A program made the position numbers and the translations under genes. A stretch of 36,352 nt of DNA from Deltaproteobacteria bacterium (GTDB taxonomy: Bacteria > Myxococcota_A > Polyangia > JAAYKL01): the NCBI GenBank assembly GCA_016937015.1, contig JAFGWT010000524.1:1-36352 (forward strand), given 5' to 3'. The notes under the pieces are model-generated. The model saw only the letters and a program-made list of their open reading frames with translations, made no database searches and had not been told where the DNA came from. Numbering within the stretch: position 1 is the stretch's first letter; each line of letters starts with the position of its first letter. Below are positions 1-9,171 of this stretch, in pieces.

Positions 1-2
1 AA

Positions 3-44
3 CCGGAACTCACAAATATGACCCGAGACTACGATGAATATTGA
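3..44 (+). other. Out-of-frame remnant of the pepF N-terminal part
   Basis: Reading from base 3 gives PELTNMTRDYDEY and then a TGA at 42-44. This short stretch resembles the helix that in oligoendopeptidase F precedes the residues now encoded in the next frame (typical pattern: ...eYEeI..rl..YA.L). If the reading frame moves back one base at the GAA codon (36-38), the two parts join as DYDEILTDTLRMARL, which fits the family well. I infer that one A has been lost from an original GAAATA, or that this is a sequencing error. The rest of the N-terminal part lies before the window. Confidence 0.5.
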
Positions 45-1612
45 CGGATACGCTCAGAATGGCCCGCTTAAGCGATCACGCATGCAGCCAGGAAATGGTG
101 TCGCAGTACACTGGCCTGGCGACCCGCATTCAGTCTGCTGCCAGTTTCATAATGCCCCAAATTCTGTCTGTTCCAGTTAAAAAGCTGGACGAATTTATGA
201 CCTCAGAGTGTCTTTCGGATTACAGAATCACGCTGGAAAAAATTGTGCGCCAGAAAAAGCATATTCTGAGTCACAAAGAAGAACGCATTCTGGCCATGCA
301 GGGTGAAATTGCCGGAAGTGCTGGAGATATTTTTCGCAAGCTAAATGACACCGACTTTAAATTTGGACACGTGAAAGTGGATGGCGAGGACGTCGCACTC
401 ACCCAAAGCAGCTATAGTCTTTTTCTCGAATCGCCAAATCGCAAGGTGCGAAAATCCGCATTCAGCAAGCTGTTTGAGAAATATTGCGAATTCGAAAACA
501 CACTTGCGGAGACTTATAATGCCTCCGTGCTGCAGGATGTGTATCAGGCCAGAGTGCGCCATTTTTCATCGGCTCGAGAGCGGTCACTGTTTGCCGATGA
601 CGTTCCTGTGAGCGTATACGACAATCTTATAAACACAGTACGGGAACATCTTTCGATTAATCATCGATATCTCAGATTGCATAAAAAAATGCTGAAGCTC
701 AATTCGCTTCATTTTTACGACACATATGTCCCGCTCATTGATTCGGTGGACTGGAAATGCGAGTACGGCGACGCTGTCACTTTGATTGGCGAGGCCCTTG
801 CTCCCCTTGGTCCACAATATGTTCGAACCTTAAAGAAGGGGCTGACTTCTGACCGCTGGGTGGACCGATACGAGAACAGGGGCAAACGCAGCGGCGCGTT
901 TTCCGCAGGCGGATACGATGTGGCGCCATATATTCTAATGAACTACAAACCAGATTCACTACAAAGCGTATATACCCTGGCACACGAAGCCGGGCATTCC
1001 ATGCACACCTGGTACAGCGCCAAAAATCAGCATTTCGCAAATTATGATTATACCATTTTTGTGGCTGAGGTGGCATCCACATTCAACGAGCAACTGCTCA
1101 CAGACCACTTACTAAAGACCGCAAAAAATCGGCGCATGAAGGCGTACATTCTCGACAGGGAAATAAATCAGCTTCGGGCCACTGCCATTCGACAAACCAT
1201 GTTTGCGGAATTTGAAAAGGTCAGCCATGAAATTGTCGAAAGTGGAGACGCCTTAACGCTGGAGCGGCTGAAGAATGAGTACACTGCGCTGGTTAAAACT
1301 TACTTTGGTCCGGACTTCACATTCGATGACGCGCTGGCAATGGAGTGGTCCAGAATCCCCCATTTTTACAGCGCTTTTTATGTTTACAAATACGCCACTG
1401 GATTAACCGCCGCGACCGCCCTGAGTCAGAAAGTCCTCAATGGCAACGCCGACGACAGGGATGCATATCTCAACTTCCTCAAATCCGGTGCATCCGCCTT
1501 CCCGCTGGGACTGCTGAAAAAGGCCGGTGCAGATCTGACCACGCCAGCTCCGGTGGTTGCATTGATGCAGCGTTTTGAATCACTCGTCAATCAATTGGAA
1601 GAACTGTTCTGA
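41..1612 (+). CDS. pepF: Oligoendopeptidase F-like M3B metallopeptidase, 5' end apparently frameshifted
   Basis: Zinc metallopeptidase of family M3, which degrades short peptides in the cytoplasm. The zinc site is seen as HEAGHSMH (HEXXH), with a downstream acidic helix (VAEVASTFNEQL) supplying the third ligand as in the family. The upstream part carries recognisable PepF segments: a SF..P.IL block, a K.H.LS..EE block, and R.VR..AF. At 523 residues from the TTG at 41 it is about 80 residues short of the usual 600. An in-frame TGA at 35-37 blocks extension, and the missing sequence seems to continue in another frame upstream. The annotated TTG has no convincing ribosome binding site, so it is probably not the native start. 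ATG 59 is the next in-frame ATG. It converges on the dehydrogenase gene, ending 18 bases from it. Family identity is secure; whether the gene is intact is not. Confidence 0.85.
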   Translation: MTDTLRMARLSDHACSQEMVSQYTGLATRIQSAASFIMPQILSVPVKKLDEFMTSECLSDYRITLEKIVRQKKHILSHKEERILAMQGEIAGSAGDIFRKLNDTDFKFGHVKVDGEDVALTQSSYSLFLESPNRKVRKSAFSKLFEKYCEFENTLAETYNASVLQDVYQARVRHFSSARERSLFADDVPVSVYDNLINTVREHLSINHRYLRLHKKMLKLNSLHFYDTYVPLIDSVDWKCEYGDAVTLIGEALAPLGPQYVRTLKKGLTSDRWVDRYENRGKRSGAFSAGGYDVAPYILMNYKPDSLQSVYTLAHEAGHSMHTWYSAKNQHFANYDYTIFVAEVASTFNEQLLTDHLLKTAKNRRMKAYILDREINQLRATAIRQTMFAEFEKVSHEIVESGDALTLERLKNEYTALVKTYFGPDFTFDDALAMEWSRIPHFYSAFYVYKYATGLTAATALSQKVLNGNADDRDAYLNFLKSGASAFPLGLLKKAGADLTTPAPVVALMQRFESLVNQLEELF

Positions 1613-1630
1613 ATGTGAAGCGGGCCAAAA

Positions 1631-2554
1631 TCAGTTTACTTTGAACTTCGCATCGCCCTTTTCGAAGAAATCCACTATCTGGCTGGCGGCGGCGAGACCG
1701 GCGTTGATGTTGGCTTCCGCTGTCTGCGCGCCCATTTTTTTCGCGGTTACAAATACGCGGTCACCGGCTTTATCAGTGAGTTCGGCAAGGCAATCCGGTG
1801 TCAGGTCTGAACCGAAGAGCAAATCCGTGCGCTCGGTCATCGCTTTAATCAAACCATCTTCGTCGATTACTTCCTTACGGGCCGTGTTAATCAGCGCGGC
1901 GCCGGCCTTCATTTTGGACAACAGGTCATAGTTGATGGATTTTTTTGTCTGCGCAGTCGCCGGAATGTGAAGAGAAACATAATCGCAACTGCTGTAAAGT
2001 GCTTCAATGGAATCGACCGCTTCAACCCCGTCGGCCTCGATGGCGGATTTGTCCACAAACGGGTCAAAGGCTTTAACCGTCATTCCAAATCCTTTGGCGA
2101 TAACAGCAACGATTCTGCCAATATTGCCATATGCATGAATGCCTATGGTTTTGCCGCGCAGTTCGGTCCCGGCCTTTCCAGAATAATTTTTACGAGCGAG
2201 GTTGAGCATCATGCCAAATGCGAGCTCAGCCACCGCATTTGAGTTCTGCCCTGGGGTATTCATTACGGTAACGTCAGCTTTGGTCGCAGCTGCACAGTCG
2301 ACGTTGTCGTAACCGGCACCGGCCCGTACCACAATTTTGAGATTTTTACCGGCGGCGATCACTTCTTCGGTGACCATGTCGCTGCGGATAATCAGTGCAT
2401 CAACACCCTCCACGGCTTTGAGCAGATCAGCTTTGTCGGTATAGCTTTCGAGCAGCACAAGTGTATATCCGGCGTCATCCAGAATTTTCTTAATTCCGTC
2501 CACTGCGGCTTTCGCAAACGGCTTTTCGGTAGCAACCAATACTGTTTTTGACAT
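1631..2554 (-). CDS. serA: D-3-phosphoglycerate dehydrogenase, short type with Lys in place of catalytic His
   Basis: NAD-dependent oxidation of 3-phosphoglycerate, the first step of serine synthesis, in the cytoplasm. The 307-residue protein has the short form of the D-2-hydroxyacid dehydrogenase fold without an ACT domain. Visible landmarks are VRAGAGYDN near residue 80, the NAD-binding HAYGNIGR segment, NTARKEVIDEDG with the substrate/catalytic Arg, and a C-terminal KKMGAQTAEANINAG. Where most relatives have TPHxGA, this protein has AKKMGA, so Lys273 stands at the catalytic His position. From memory this matches the Bacteroides SerA and the Entamoeba 'type K' enzymes closely, so it is a family trait and not a mutation. 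The ATG is preceded by AGGAGGC at good spacing. A separate single-gene transcript is likely (179-base gap upstream). Confidence 0.88.
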   Translation of the reverse strand: MSKTVLVATEKPFAKAAVDGIKKILDDAGYTLVLLESYTDKADLLKAVEGVDALIIRSDMVTEEVIAAGKNLKIVVRAGAGYDNVDCAAATKADVTVMNTPGQNSNAVAELAFGMMLNLARKNYSGKAGTELRGKTIGIHAYGNIGRIVAVIAKGFGMTVKAFDPFVDKSAIEADGVEAVDSIEALYSSCDYVSLHIPATAQTKKSINYDLLSKMKAGAALINTARKEVIDEDGLIKAMTERTDLLFGSDLTPDCLAELTDKAGDRVFVTAKKMGAQTAEANINAGLAAASQIVDFFEKGDAKFKVN

Positions 2555-2733
2555 AAATGCCTCCTGTACATTATTAATTTAAAGCGCAATGAACAATGCA
2601 GTCCGCATCCTCAACGCACCCGATTAAAAGACACGCATTTCATATGCCAAAGCGTGCACTTTGTCACCCGATAAACCCCGGCGTTGTGAAAAAAAATACA
2701 CAGCGCAGCAGACAAAGATAAATTGGCGAAGCG

Positions 2734-3363
2734 TTATTTTTCCCGTGGTTCCGGGTAAAACATATCGTGTAGCAAATTATCGATGAACGCCTTTACAAGA
2801 GCGCCCTGGTGTTCGATGGCACTACCCAAAGCGGTCTGAACCGCCAACCCCTCCATCATTGCCGCGCTCAGTTCAAAGGAATCTGCAAATTTCTCTTTAA
2901 ACTCAACTGGGATTGAAAAACCATCGCGTTTAGCGAGTTCGATACACAGCGTGCCAATCTTCATTTCAATCTCCGCTAGCAGTTCCGCTCGCTTGAGACT
3001 GAATCTCTGATCATTCAGAACCTCCGGCAGGAGGCGAATCCAGATGCGATCCTGCCGGCGCGCGCCTTCCTCAGGAAGTCTGTAACGGTTGAATAGCCTG
3101 AAAACAGTATCGGCCATGGGCAGTTGCCACTCAAGACACGCCTGAACATCAAACGAAAGAATGGCTTCGTATGATTCCGCAAAAATTCGCAATGCAATAT
3201 CGGATTTGTTGCCAAAAAAGCGATATATGCCCCCTTTGCTGAATCCCGTCCGCCGGACAACAGCTTCCATACTGAAATCCGCGTAGCCATTTTCGTCGAT
3301 TTCGGCCCGGGCCGCTTCGAGTATTTCAAATATCCATTCCTGTTTGCTTCTGTGTTTTGTCAT
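2734..3363 (-). CDS. TetR/AcrR-family transcriptional repressor
   Basis: A 209-residue one-component regulator. The N-terminal helix-turn-helix is clear at about residues 10-55: ILEAARAEIDENGYADFSM, then AVVRRTGFSKGGIYRFFGNKSD, the standard TetR DNA-recognition block. The C-terminal part (about 60-209) is helical and of unknown ligand, as is normal in this family. It lies divergent to vsr with 183 bases between them. That gap holds a 17-bp dyad (3464-3480), which could be an operator. The upstream GGGAA is too far from the ATG to be a good ribosome binding site, so the start is moderately sure. TetR proteins usually repress a neighbouring gene or themselves. No obvious efflux or metabolic target is adjacent. 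Confidence 0.88.
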   Translation of the reverse strand: MTKHRSKQEWIFEILEAARAEIDENGYADFSMEAVVRRTGFSKGGIYRFFGNKSDIALRIFAESYEAILSFDVQACLEWQLPMADTVFRLFNRYRLPEEGARRQDRIWIRLLPEVLNDQRFSLKRAELLAEIEMKIGTLCIELAKRDGFSIPVEFKEKFADSFELSAAMMEGLAVQTALGSAIEHQGALVKAFIDNLLHDMFYPEPREK

Positions 3364-3463
3364 TTAGTCTGTCAGTTCCCGGTGGTCATGTCCCCTGTCA
3401 TATATACTGCTTGAGAAAATATACGTAAATATAAGCCTGGCGTTATTTATTTCCATGTTTATG

Positions 3464-3480
3464 CAGCACCAGGTATGCTG
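3464..3480. promoter_or_regulatory. Candidate operator dyad between tetR-like gene and vsr
   Basis: CAGCA, seven bases, TGCTG forms a 17-bp inverted repeat. It sits about 100 bases upstream of the TetR start and 67 bases upstream of vsr. The size suits a TetR-family operator, but five-base arms are common by chance. This is a weak inference. Confidence 0.2.
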
Positions 3481-3546
3481 GCAGCAACAGCCTTGTCGCA
3501 AAGATAAAGTGTTTTGCTGCCCTTGAATACCGCAACTGGAGAGAAA

Positions 3547-4068
3547 ATGAAATCTGATGTCGATGCAAATGCCGATTGGCGGAAGGCAAAACGCTCATGG
3601 AATATGAGCCGTATTCGCGGCAAAGATACGAAGCCTGAGCTGATGGTGCGCTCTATTCTGCATCGCATGGGATATCGGTTTCGACTCAATCGAAAGGATT
3701 TGCCCGGAAAGCCCGATATCGTTTTTCCGGCATACAAAACCGTTCTGTTTGTTCATGGCTGTTACTGGCACAGACACAAATCGTGCAAAAATGCAACCAC
3801 ACCCGCTAATAACCGGGAATTCTGGATAAGGAAATTTGCGGATACTGTTCAACGCGATATGCGCAACCAGCAGGATTTGAGAAAAATGGGATGGATCGTT
3901 GCTGTTATTTGGGAGTGCCATATTCGCAGAGATCCTGTTTTGGCTGTCACCAACGCACTTATCGATGCAGGCATGCTCACAGACGATACCCCTTATCCGA
4001 CGGAACTCTCCATCGAGCAATTGCGTACGGTGGTTAGAGAACGCTTTAACGTGGGATGGAAGCGGTAG
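3547..4068 (+). CDS. vsr: Very short patch repair endonuclease Vsr
   Basis: Nicks DNA 5' of the mismatched T in T:G mispairs that arise by deamination of 5-methylcytosine, in the cytoplasm. The 173-residue protein carries the Vsr sequence KRSWNMSRIRGKDTKPE, the catalytic Asp in GKPDIVFP (Asp57), the VHGCYWHRHKSC segment with the second catalytic His and structural zinc ligands, FWIRKFADTVQRD, and VIWEC with a further Cys. Length and motif order are those of intact Vsr. The start is ATG 3547, with GGAGAG five to six bases upstream; longer forms lack such a site. Vsr is normally coupled to a Dcm-type cytosine methyltransferase, but none is in this window. It converges on the vWA gene with a 24-base gap. 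Confidence 0.93.
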   Translation: MKSDVDANADWRKAKRSWNMSRIRGKDTKPELMVRSILHRMGYRFRLNRKDLPGKPDIVFPAYKTVLFVHGCYWHRHKSCKNATTPANNREFWIRKFADTVQRDMRNQQDLRKMGWIVAVIWECHIRRDPVLAVTNALIDAGMLTDDTPYPTELSIEQLRTVVRERFNVGWKR

Positions 4069-4092
4069 CCAGCGCTGATGCCCTGGAAGCCA

Positions 4093-5445
4093 CTACTCAA
4101 GGATGATTATGACCTCACAGGGGAAGTCTGCTTCAAGATGATGAGAGCCCAGCTGAATGTCGGTACATGCGCCGCCAAGCAATTCAATCTCTGAAGGGCT
4201 CTTCATGCGCCAGCCGTAATCGTCGTTGTTGAGTTCGAGCAGTTGGCCATCCAGCGCCACGGTTCCCTCGGTCTCATCTCCAGGAGCGATTCCCTTGCCA
4301 TCCAGCTCGTATACACAGCTTTGTGATTCCACAGTGATAATTTCGGTAATGGCGTCGACCAGACTGCTTTCAGTCAATCCCTGATGAAACACAGCTTTTT
4401 CGCTGCCATCAGCGGAAAGCCCAACGCCGACATTGGCGACTTTTTGCAGATAGGTGGCGGCGGCAGCATCTTCAGCGTCAACCATCCCAACAACAAACGT
4501 TGAGATACCTGCGGAATAGGCAGCTTCCACCGACGCGATGGTGGCAGCCTGAGCAGCGGGATCGTCATTCACCGCCAGATTGTCACACGTTTGCGGATCC
4601 CCATCTGTGGCCAGCAGCATCACTTTTTTACTCGGACCATCCATGGCGTTTAGTATCGCGGTTGCTTCTTCCACACCAGCCGGTACTGGTGACGCGCCTT
4701 TATACGTCTCGTCATCCGCCTTAAAAATTTCGGCGATATCGTCACCACTTTCCAGTTCGGGTGCAACAGTCTGCAGCAAGGGGCAGGTTTCGGGCTGGTT
4801 GCGTTTGGCGGTAAACAATACAATCCCAAACTTAACCGACCTTTCCAGCGACCAGACCAGACCATCTTCCGGATGGGTGGCCGTTCCCATCAGGGTCTTC
4901 ACCATCACGCTCCATCGCGTATCCGTATCGCCCATCTGCAAATCCATCGACGCGGAATGGTCGACCACCAGCATGATAGTCACGGGTTGACGATTTAAGG
5001 TTAAATCAAGGTTCGTACAGCTATCTGTTTCATTTGGTTCCGTGGTATCGGAATCTTTGCTTTGGCTCGACGTGTCTTTAGGCTTTTCTCCGGTGTCCTT
5101 ATTTCCAGTGTCCACAGGATCCGCATCGCTGTCACTGTCCGTGTCGGTATCCGTGTCGGTATCCGTGTCGGTATCCGCATCAGTATCCGTATCGGTATCT
5201 GCATCAGTATCCGTATCGGTATAAGTGTCGCCGTCCGTGTCCTTATCGGTGTCCGAATCGGTATCAGAATCCGTATCCTTATCGGTGTCCGTATCCGTGT
5301 CCGTATCCGTATCGGTATCACTTTCAGCAGCCTGCTTTTTGGATGGGTCTTCCGAGCAGCTCTGGAGACCGCCAAAGGTTGCAATTAAAATCAGAGCCAA
5401 CGTAAGAACGATAGTACTTAAAAGTGTCATCGGTTTTTCAGTCAT
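4093..5445 (-). CDS. von Willebrand factor A lipoprotein with (T/S)D-repeat linker
   Basis: A predicted outer-membrane or surface lipoprotein of 450 residues. The order is: signal peptide with lipobox GLQSC (Cys30); an acidic linker of about 68 residues, mostly TD pairs (42-109); a polar Lys/Thr stretch; then a vWA domain from about 155. That domain has a perfect metal-ion site DHSAS (Asp162, Ser164, Ser166) and the later [11 protein letters not shown] strand. The tail after the vWA domain carries a few cysteines. vWA domains bind protein or polysaccharide partners through a divalent metal. The start is ATG 5445, whose ATGA overlaps the stop of the cellulase gene upstream. GGAG lies seven bases before it. 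An alternative ATG five codons earlier lacks a site. The overlap implies translational coupling and a shared function with the cellulase. Confidence 0.82.
   Translation of the reverse strand: MTEKPMTLLSTIVLTLALILIATFGGLQSCSEDPSKKQAAESDTDTDTDTDTDTDKDTDSDTDSDTDKDTDGDTYTDTDTDADTDTDTDADTDTDTDTDTDTDSDSDADPVDTGNKDTGEKPKDTSSQSKDSDTTEPNETDSCTNLDLTLNRQPVTIMLVVDHSASMDLQMGDTDTRWSVMVKTLMGTATHPEDGLVWSLERSVKFGIVLFTAKRNQPETCPLLQTVAPELESGDDIAEIFKADDETYKGASPVPAGVEEATAILNAMDGPSKKVMLLATDGDPQTCDNLAVNDDPAAQAATIASVEAAYSAGISTFVVGMVDAEDAAAATYLQKVANVGVGLSADGSEKAVFHQGLTESSLVDAITEIITVESQSCVYELDGKGIAPGDETEGTVALDGQLLELNNDDYGWRMKSPSEIELLGGACTDIQLGSHHLEADFPCEVIIILE
5119..5322 (-). repeat. Low-complexity TD/SD repeat in the vWA gene
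   Basis: About 34 dipeptides, mainly Thr-Asp with Ser-, Lys-, Gly- and Ala-Asp variants. At DNA level it is an imperfect 6/12-base tandem array of the type GACACGGATACC. One dipeptide is TyrThr (position 80-81 region), breaking the alternation. Such arrays can change length in steps of six bases without breaking the frame. Confidence 0.95.
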
Positions 5446-8024
5446 GGTTCCACTCCCCAAATCAACTCACCGTCGCTGTACATGGTGACGTTTTCAGTTA
5501 CAACATGCAGAGAATCTTTTCCTTCTTCAAGCCCCTGAGCACTGTAGTCATTGCTGCCGTCCATATAATAGCTGGCGTTATCCGAACCAATTCTTGCCGC
5601 CTGCAGCTGGAATTCCAGCGGAATGGAACCATAGAATTTACAACCGGTAAACGCGAATTCATAGTAGTACAGGTGGTTGGCCTCATCGTAGGGTACCGGT
5701 CCTGTAACGATAGTGGGTTTGCCATCACCGGAATTGAGCATACCGTTATCGACGCTGCGGCCATCGTAGGTCAGCTGAAGTCGAATATCATCGAGGGTTT
5801 GCCCCGCCTCAATAAATTCGCTGAAATCAACGTAGTATCGGATGGACAGATTGGGATTCAAATGCGGCGGATGCACTGTTTCATTGTGCACAATCAATTT
5901 AGGCTCAGTAATCATGTCGTCATTTTGTCCCAGTCGACCTTCCACCCAGTATTCCAACTGTTCCGGTTCCAGCGGCGGGAAGTTCTCCAGTGGCGCTTCG
6001 CCGACACCTTTATCGTCCATGGCAAAATTCGCATACAACCCGGCCATCGCGGCCACCAGTGATGCAGCGTAGTCGATACATACCTCGGTGTACGCGTATT
6101 CCCAGATGTCATCCTTGTACGAGTCATCACCATCTGGGCCGCCAAGCAAAGCGCCCCAGGCCACGTGACTGGGCGTCGGTGGAATCCTAAGACTGTTGTC
6201 CTTGGTGGAGCCATGGGCCGCTCGATTATGAATATGCGTATGCCATTCATCCCCAAAGCCGACAATGTAGGATTTTCCTGTCGGATTATCGCCCCAGATA
6301 TACCTGATTTGAGTATCAGCCCAGGCGGCGTATGCCGGATTGTCAACATATTTGCCCCATGTCATGGCAGTCATTTGTGCTGCAACATTATAACGTAAGG
6401 AGCCCCAGCCAGACAGGAAGCTGAGACCGCCGGGGGTCACGCCACGATCACCATCGAGCCCGGCCCAAAGGTTAACATGATCAACTGCAATTTTGGTCCA
6501 TTTTTCGTCTCCGGTGACCTGTGCGAGTTTCAGGAACATGCCGCTCCATACCGTGTTCCAGCAGTGCGCCCAGGCATTGTACCAGCCATCCTCGGTGGAT
6601 TCCATAATTCGCCCCAGGTAGCCGGTATACTGATCGCCTTCAACGTGGGTGATGTGATCCACATACTTGTCGTCTCCCGTTGCGATGGCCAGCCATATCG
6701 CAGCCCACGCCAGGTCATCATCGTCATACTCTGAGGTGTAGTATCCGCCAGTATCAGCAACGAGATCCTTATCCGGATTTCGAACGCCCTCCCCTTCACC
6801 GTCCGCGAGGTCTTCGCTGATGTCGTTGCCGGAATACTTTCTGGCAAATTCGTACAGTGCGGTCCCATAATCGAGACACTTGTCCGCGTACTTCTCATCC
6901 AGCGGACGGAATACCATCGATGCCAGGGTCAGGGCCGCCGAAGCTGCCGATGTAACGTCTGATGCAGGATTTTCCTCTGTTGCAAAAAATGCGGGTCTGG
7001 GAAAGTCTTCCGCTTTCTGAAGTTCCGGTGGGCCCCAGAATGTATGATCTATGGACCCATTGCCCACCTGATGGCAAAATGCGATAACGCGACCATCCTC
7101 CTCGCGGAAAGTGCTTCTTAAAAAGTAATTGGTGAAACGCTTTAAAATATCGAGAGCATGAGGTGCCTGCCCGGAGGCAATGAACGCATCAGTCCATTCA
7201 TAAATCGCCCAGGCGAGCATGGATGCGGAATATGCCTGGGGCAAACCAAATTTAACGTGATCGCCGCAATCGTGAAATCCACCGCCCACATTGATGGTAC
7301 CAATGCCATCGGGGTCAAATATGTGAATGTACTTGTTGATATATTCTTCAGACATGTCAGTACAGTTACTCTCGCGGGGGACTTTGCCATTGCAAAATAG
7401 CGGCACCGCGTAGTCTGTGACTTCGGAATTGCCACGCCATTGCAGGCGGCCACCGGTAACACCAATGCCAGACATATTTACATCGAAAAAATAAAGGGAT
7501 TTCTGGAAAGATTCAGCATAGGGTCCTGGATCATTGTATTCTTCAGGAGGCGCATATGGCCCCCATATCTTCTCCATGATCTCTTCCTGGGTTGGCCCGT
7601 CGCTATCGCTGTCTGCGTCTCCGTCGCTGTCGCTGTCGGCATCTGAATCTGAATCGCTATCAGTGTCTCCATCGGCATCGCTGTCCGCATCGGAATCGGC
7701 GTCAACATCTGAGTCGGCATCGCTGTCTGCGTCGCCATCGCCATCCGAATCTCCGTCGGAATCCCCATCAGAGTCGCTATCGGCATCGCTGTCTGCATCA
7801 GAATCAGAGTCAATATCTGTGTCTGAATCGCTGTCTCCCCCTGGGCTGGAGTCCGAACCGTCCGGACCGATGTCGGATGAATCCGGGTTTGGGTCACTAC
7901 TGGTATCCGTCGGATTGTTTGAGTCCTTTGAGGAATCAACTTTGTTTCCGGGACTGTTTTCAGAACATGACATGAGCACTGCACTCAGCAGTAGAAATGC
8001 GGTAAGGTATCGTAAAAGCAACAT
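5442..8024 (-). CDS. GH9 endoglucanase lipoprotein with CBM3-like module
   Basis: Predicted cell-surface cellulase, hydrolysing beta-1,4-glucans by inversion. The 860 residues comprise a signal peptide with lipobox VLMSC (Cys20); an SD/AD linker (64-142); the GH9 (alpha/alpha)6 domain, about 170-665; and a C-terminal beta domain resembling CBM3c, about 680-855. The catalytic base motif is [12 protein letters not shown] (Asp252 and Asp255). The His motif is [11 protein letters not shown]. The catalytic acid is Glu647 in [12 protein letters not shown]9-CBM3c pairs usually act processively. The start is ATG 8024 with GGGAGGG upstream; longer readings would put the signal peptide out of place. 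It is followed by the vWA gene through an ATGA overlap. A hairpin lies in its leader. It is unusual in being lipid-anchored and not freely secreted. Confidence 0.92.
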   Translation of the reverse strand: MLLLRYLTAFLLLSAVLMSCSENSPGNKVDSSKDSNNPTDTSSDPNPDSSDIGPDGSDSSPGGDSDSDTDIDSDSDADSDADSDSDGDSDGDSDGDGDADSDADSDVDADSDADSDADGDTDSDSDSDADSDSDGDADSDSDGPTQEEIMEKIWGPYAPPEEYNDPGPYAESFQKSLYFFDVNMSGIGVTGGRLQWRGNSEVTDYAVPLFCNGKVPRESNCTDMSEEYINKYIHIFDPDGIGTINVGGGFHDCGDHVKFGLPQAYSASMLAWAIYEWTDAFIASGQAPHALDILKRFTNYFLRSTFREEDGRVIAFCHQVGNGSIDHTFWGPPELQKAEDFPRPAFFATEENPASDVTSAASAALTLASMVFRPLDEKYADKCLDYGTALYEFARKYSGNDISEDLADGEGEGVRNPDKDLVADTGGYYTSEYDDDDLAWAAIWLAIATGDDKYVDHITHVEGDQYTGYLGRIMESTEDGWYNAWAHCWNTVWSGMFLKLAQVTGDEKWTKIAVDHVNLWAGLDGDRGVTPGGLSFLSGWGSLRYNVAAQMTAMTWGKYVDNPAYAAWADTQIRYIWGDNPTGKSYIVGFGDEWHTHIHNRAAHGSTKDNSLRIPPTPSHVAWGALLGGPDGDDSYKDDIWEYAYTEVCIDYAASLVAAMAGLYANFAMDDKGVGEAPLENFPPLEPEQLEYWVEGRLGQNDDMITEPKLIVHNETVHPPHLNPNLSIRYYVDFSEFIEAGQTLDDIRLQLTYDGRSVDNGMLNSGDGKPTIVTGPVPYDEANHLYYYEFAFTGCKFYGSIPLEFQLQAARIGSDNASYYMDGSNDYSAQGLEEGKDSLHVVTENVTMYSDGELIWGVEP
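7599..7835 (-). repeat. Low-complexity SD/AD/GD repeat in the cellulase gene
   Basis: About 39 dipeptides alternating Asp with Ser, Ala, Gly and occasional Thr, Val or Ile, between the lipobox and the GH9 domain. The DNA is an imperfect hexanucleotide array. The composition differs from the Thr-rich array of the vWA partner, so the two were probably not copied from each other recently. Confidence 0.95.
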
Positions 8025-8052
8025 TTCTAACCCTCCCTGTGTTGGGTATGGG

Positions 8053-8073
8053 AATTGGTGCAAGCCACCAATT
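8053..8073 (-). promoter_or_regulatory. Perfect hairpin in the cellulase leader
   Basis: AATTGGTG, five bases, CACCAATT: a perfect 8-bp inverted repeat ending 29 bases upstream of the cellulase ATG. It could be a 5' mRNA hairpin or a palindromic operator. No T-run follows, so it is not a classical terminator. Confidence 0.5.
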
Positions 8074-8289
8074 AAGTTTCTAACCAATAGTATCATTAGA
8101 TCAAATTTACAGGTGACACTTTTATTATTTGTTACATCACGCAGATAAAATACGAAAATAACTGCAGCCTTCATGTAATTTTTTTTTCAGACTACAGGAT
8201 TCAGTTCGGGGCCGATTGAGAAAACCATTCGAACAAAGACAATAAATCTCATATTATTGGCATGTTACAGGATGACAGGAGCAATCGCT

Positions 8290-9003
8290 TCATTGTAATC
8301 GGTTGACAATATCGTACCCCGCTCTGACAGACCGCAAGTAATAGCGGGCCACCAAAATATCACGTTCCGGTTCACTTAAATCGCCGCCGCCGTGTTGGCG
8401 AAGCATGGCGATGGTGATGCCGGCCGCAACCGATACGTTGAAACTTTCGACAAAGCCAAACATTGGAATCCTGAACGCGCCATCGGCACCCGCGCGCATC
8501 TGAGCCGAGATACCTTCGGCCTCGTTCCCAAAAACAAGAACAAGCGGTGTAGTAATATCAACATTGGCCACAGCCACCGCGCCATCCATCGCCGCAACAA
8601 ACACCCGCATTTGCTGATCGCGCATTTTCTCAAGAAACGATGAGGTATCGGCATATACGTGGACATCAACCCATTTATGTGCACCCTGAGTTACAGCCGC
8701 CGAGGACTTAAAGCGGGTGGCGCCTTCTATAATATGAATATTTTGAATTCCAAACGCATCCGCAGAACGGATAATCGCCGCAGTGTTGTGAGGGTCATGC
8801 ACACCTTCTATCGCCACATGCAGCATTTGGGTTCGATTGGCCACCACATTGTCAATCGTTGCACGCCGCTCATCGGTCATCATTTTTCCAAGGATTTCAC
8901 AGACACGCCGGGGATCTTTCCGAGCAAGCAGTTGCTCTTTTTCCGATTGCCGGGTGGGTGTGAACACGTCAGAGCTGATTTTTCGCCTGTATTTCACTGT
9001 CAT
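8290..9003 (-). CDS. trmH: TrmH-family tRNA/rRNA 2'-O-ribose methyltransferase
   Basis: SAM-dependent SPOUT methyltransferase, probably the tRNA Gm18 enzyme. Of its 237 residues, about the first 50 form a charged N-terminal extension, followed by RRATIDNVVANRTQML, which matches the start of TrmH. SPOUT motif 1 is EGVHDPHNTAAIIRSADAFG with the catalytic Arg. Motif 2 is LVLVFGNEAEGIS, and motif 3 is IPMFGFVESFNVSVAAGI, which together form the knotted SAM site. The tail is shorter than in E. coli TrmH. The ATG lacks a good ribosome binding site. It is a housekeeping gene lying between two blocks of exported proteins on the same strand, with 265 and 168 bases of spacing, so it is probably transcribed on its own. 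Which RNA it modifies cannot be read from sequence. Confidence 0.88.
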   Translation of the reverse strand: MTVKYRRKISSDVFTPTRQSEKEQLLARKDPRRVCEILGKMMTDERRATIDNVVANRTQMLHVAIEGVHDPHNTAAIIRSADAFGIQNIHIIEGATRFKSSAAVTQGAHKWVDVHVYADTSSFLEKMRDQQMRVFVAAMDGAVAVANVDITTPLVLVFGNEAEGISAQMRAGADGAFRIPMFGFVESFNVSVAAGITIAMLRQHGGGDLSEPERDILVARYYLRSVRAGYDIVNRLQ

Positions 9004-9171
9004 GGGCGAGAGATTACTCAGCAGAAAAAAAAAATCCAGCGTTAAACGTCCCGATTGGTGCCCCTGATTTAAACAGCATACAGCGCTTGCAGAATGAGAC
9101 TCATGATATTTCGAGCATTTAAAAAGATTTGAAATTGAAGTTGGTTTTTACCGGGGCAATGGAGGGAGGCA

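Noticed and set aside
7534-8148. A long plus-strand reading frame rich in Ser (SESASLS-type) opposite the cellulase linker
   Set aside because: It is the mirror of the Asp-repeat codons on the minus strand (GAT/GAC arrays read as TCN/GTN). It has no ribosome binding site and no function outside the repeat. The similar frame at 13143-13655 is rejected for the same reason.
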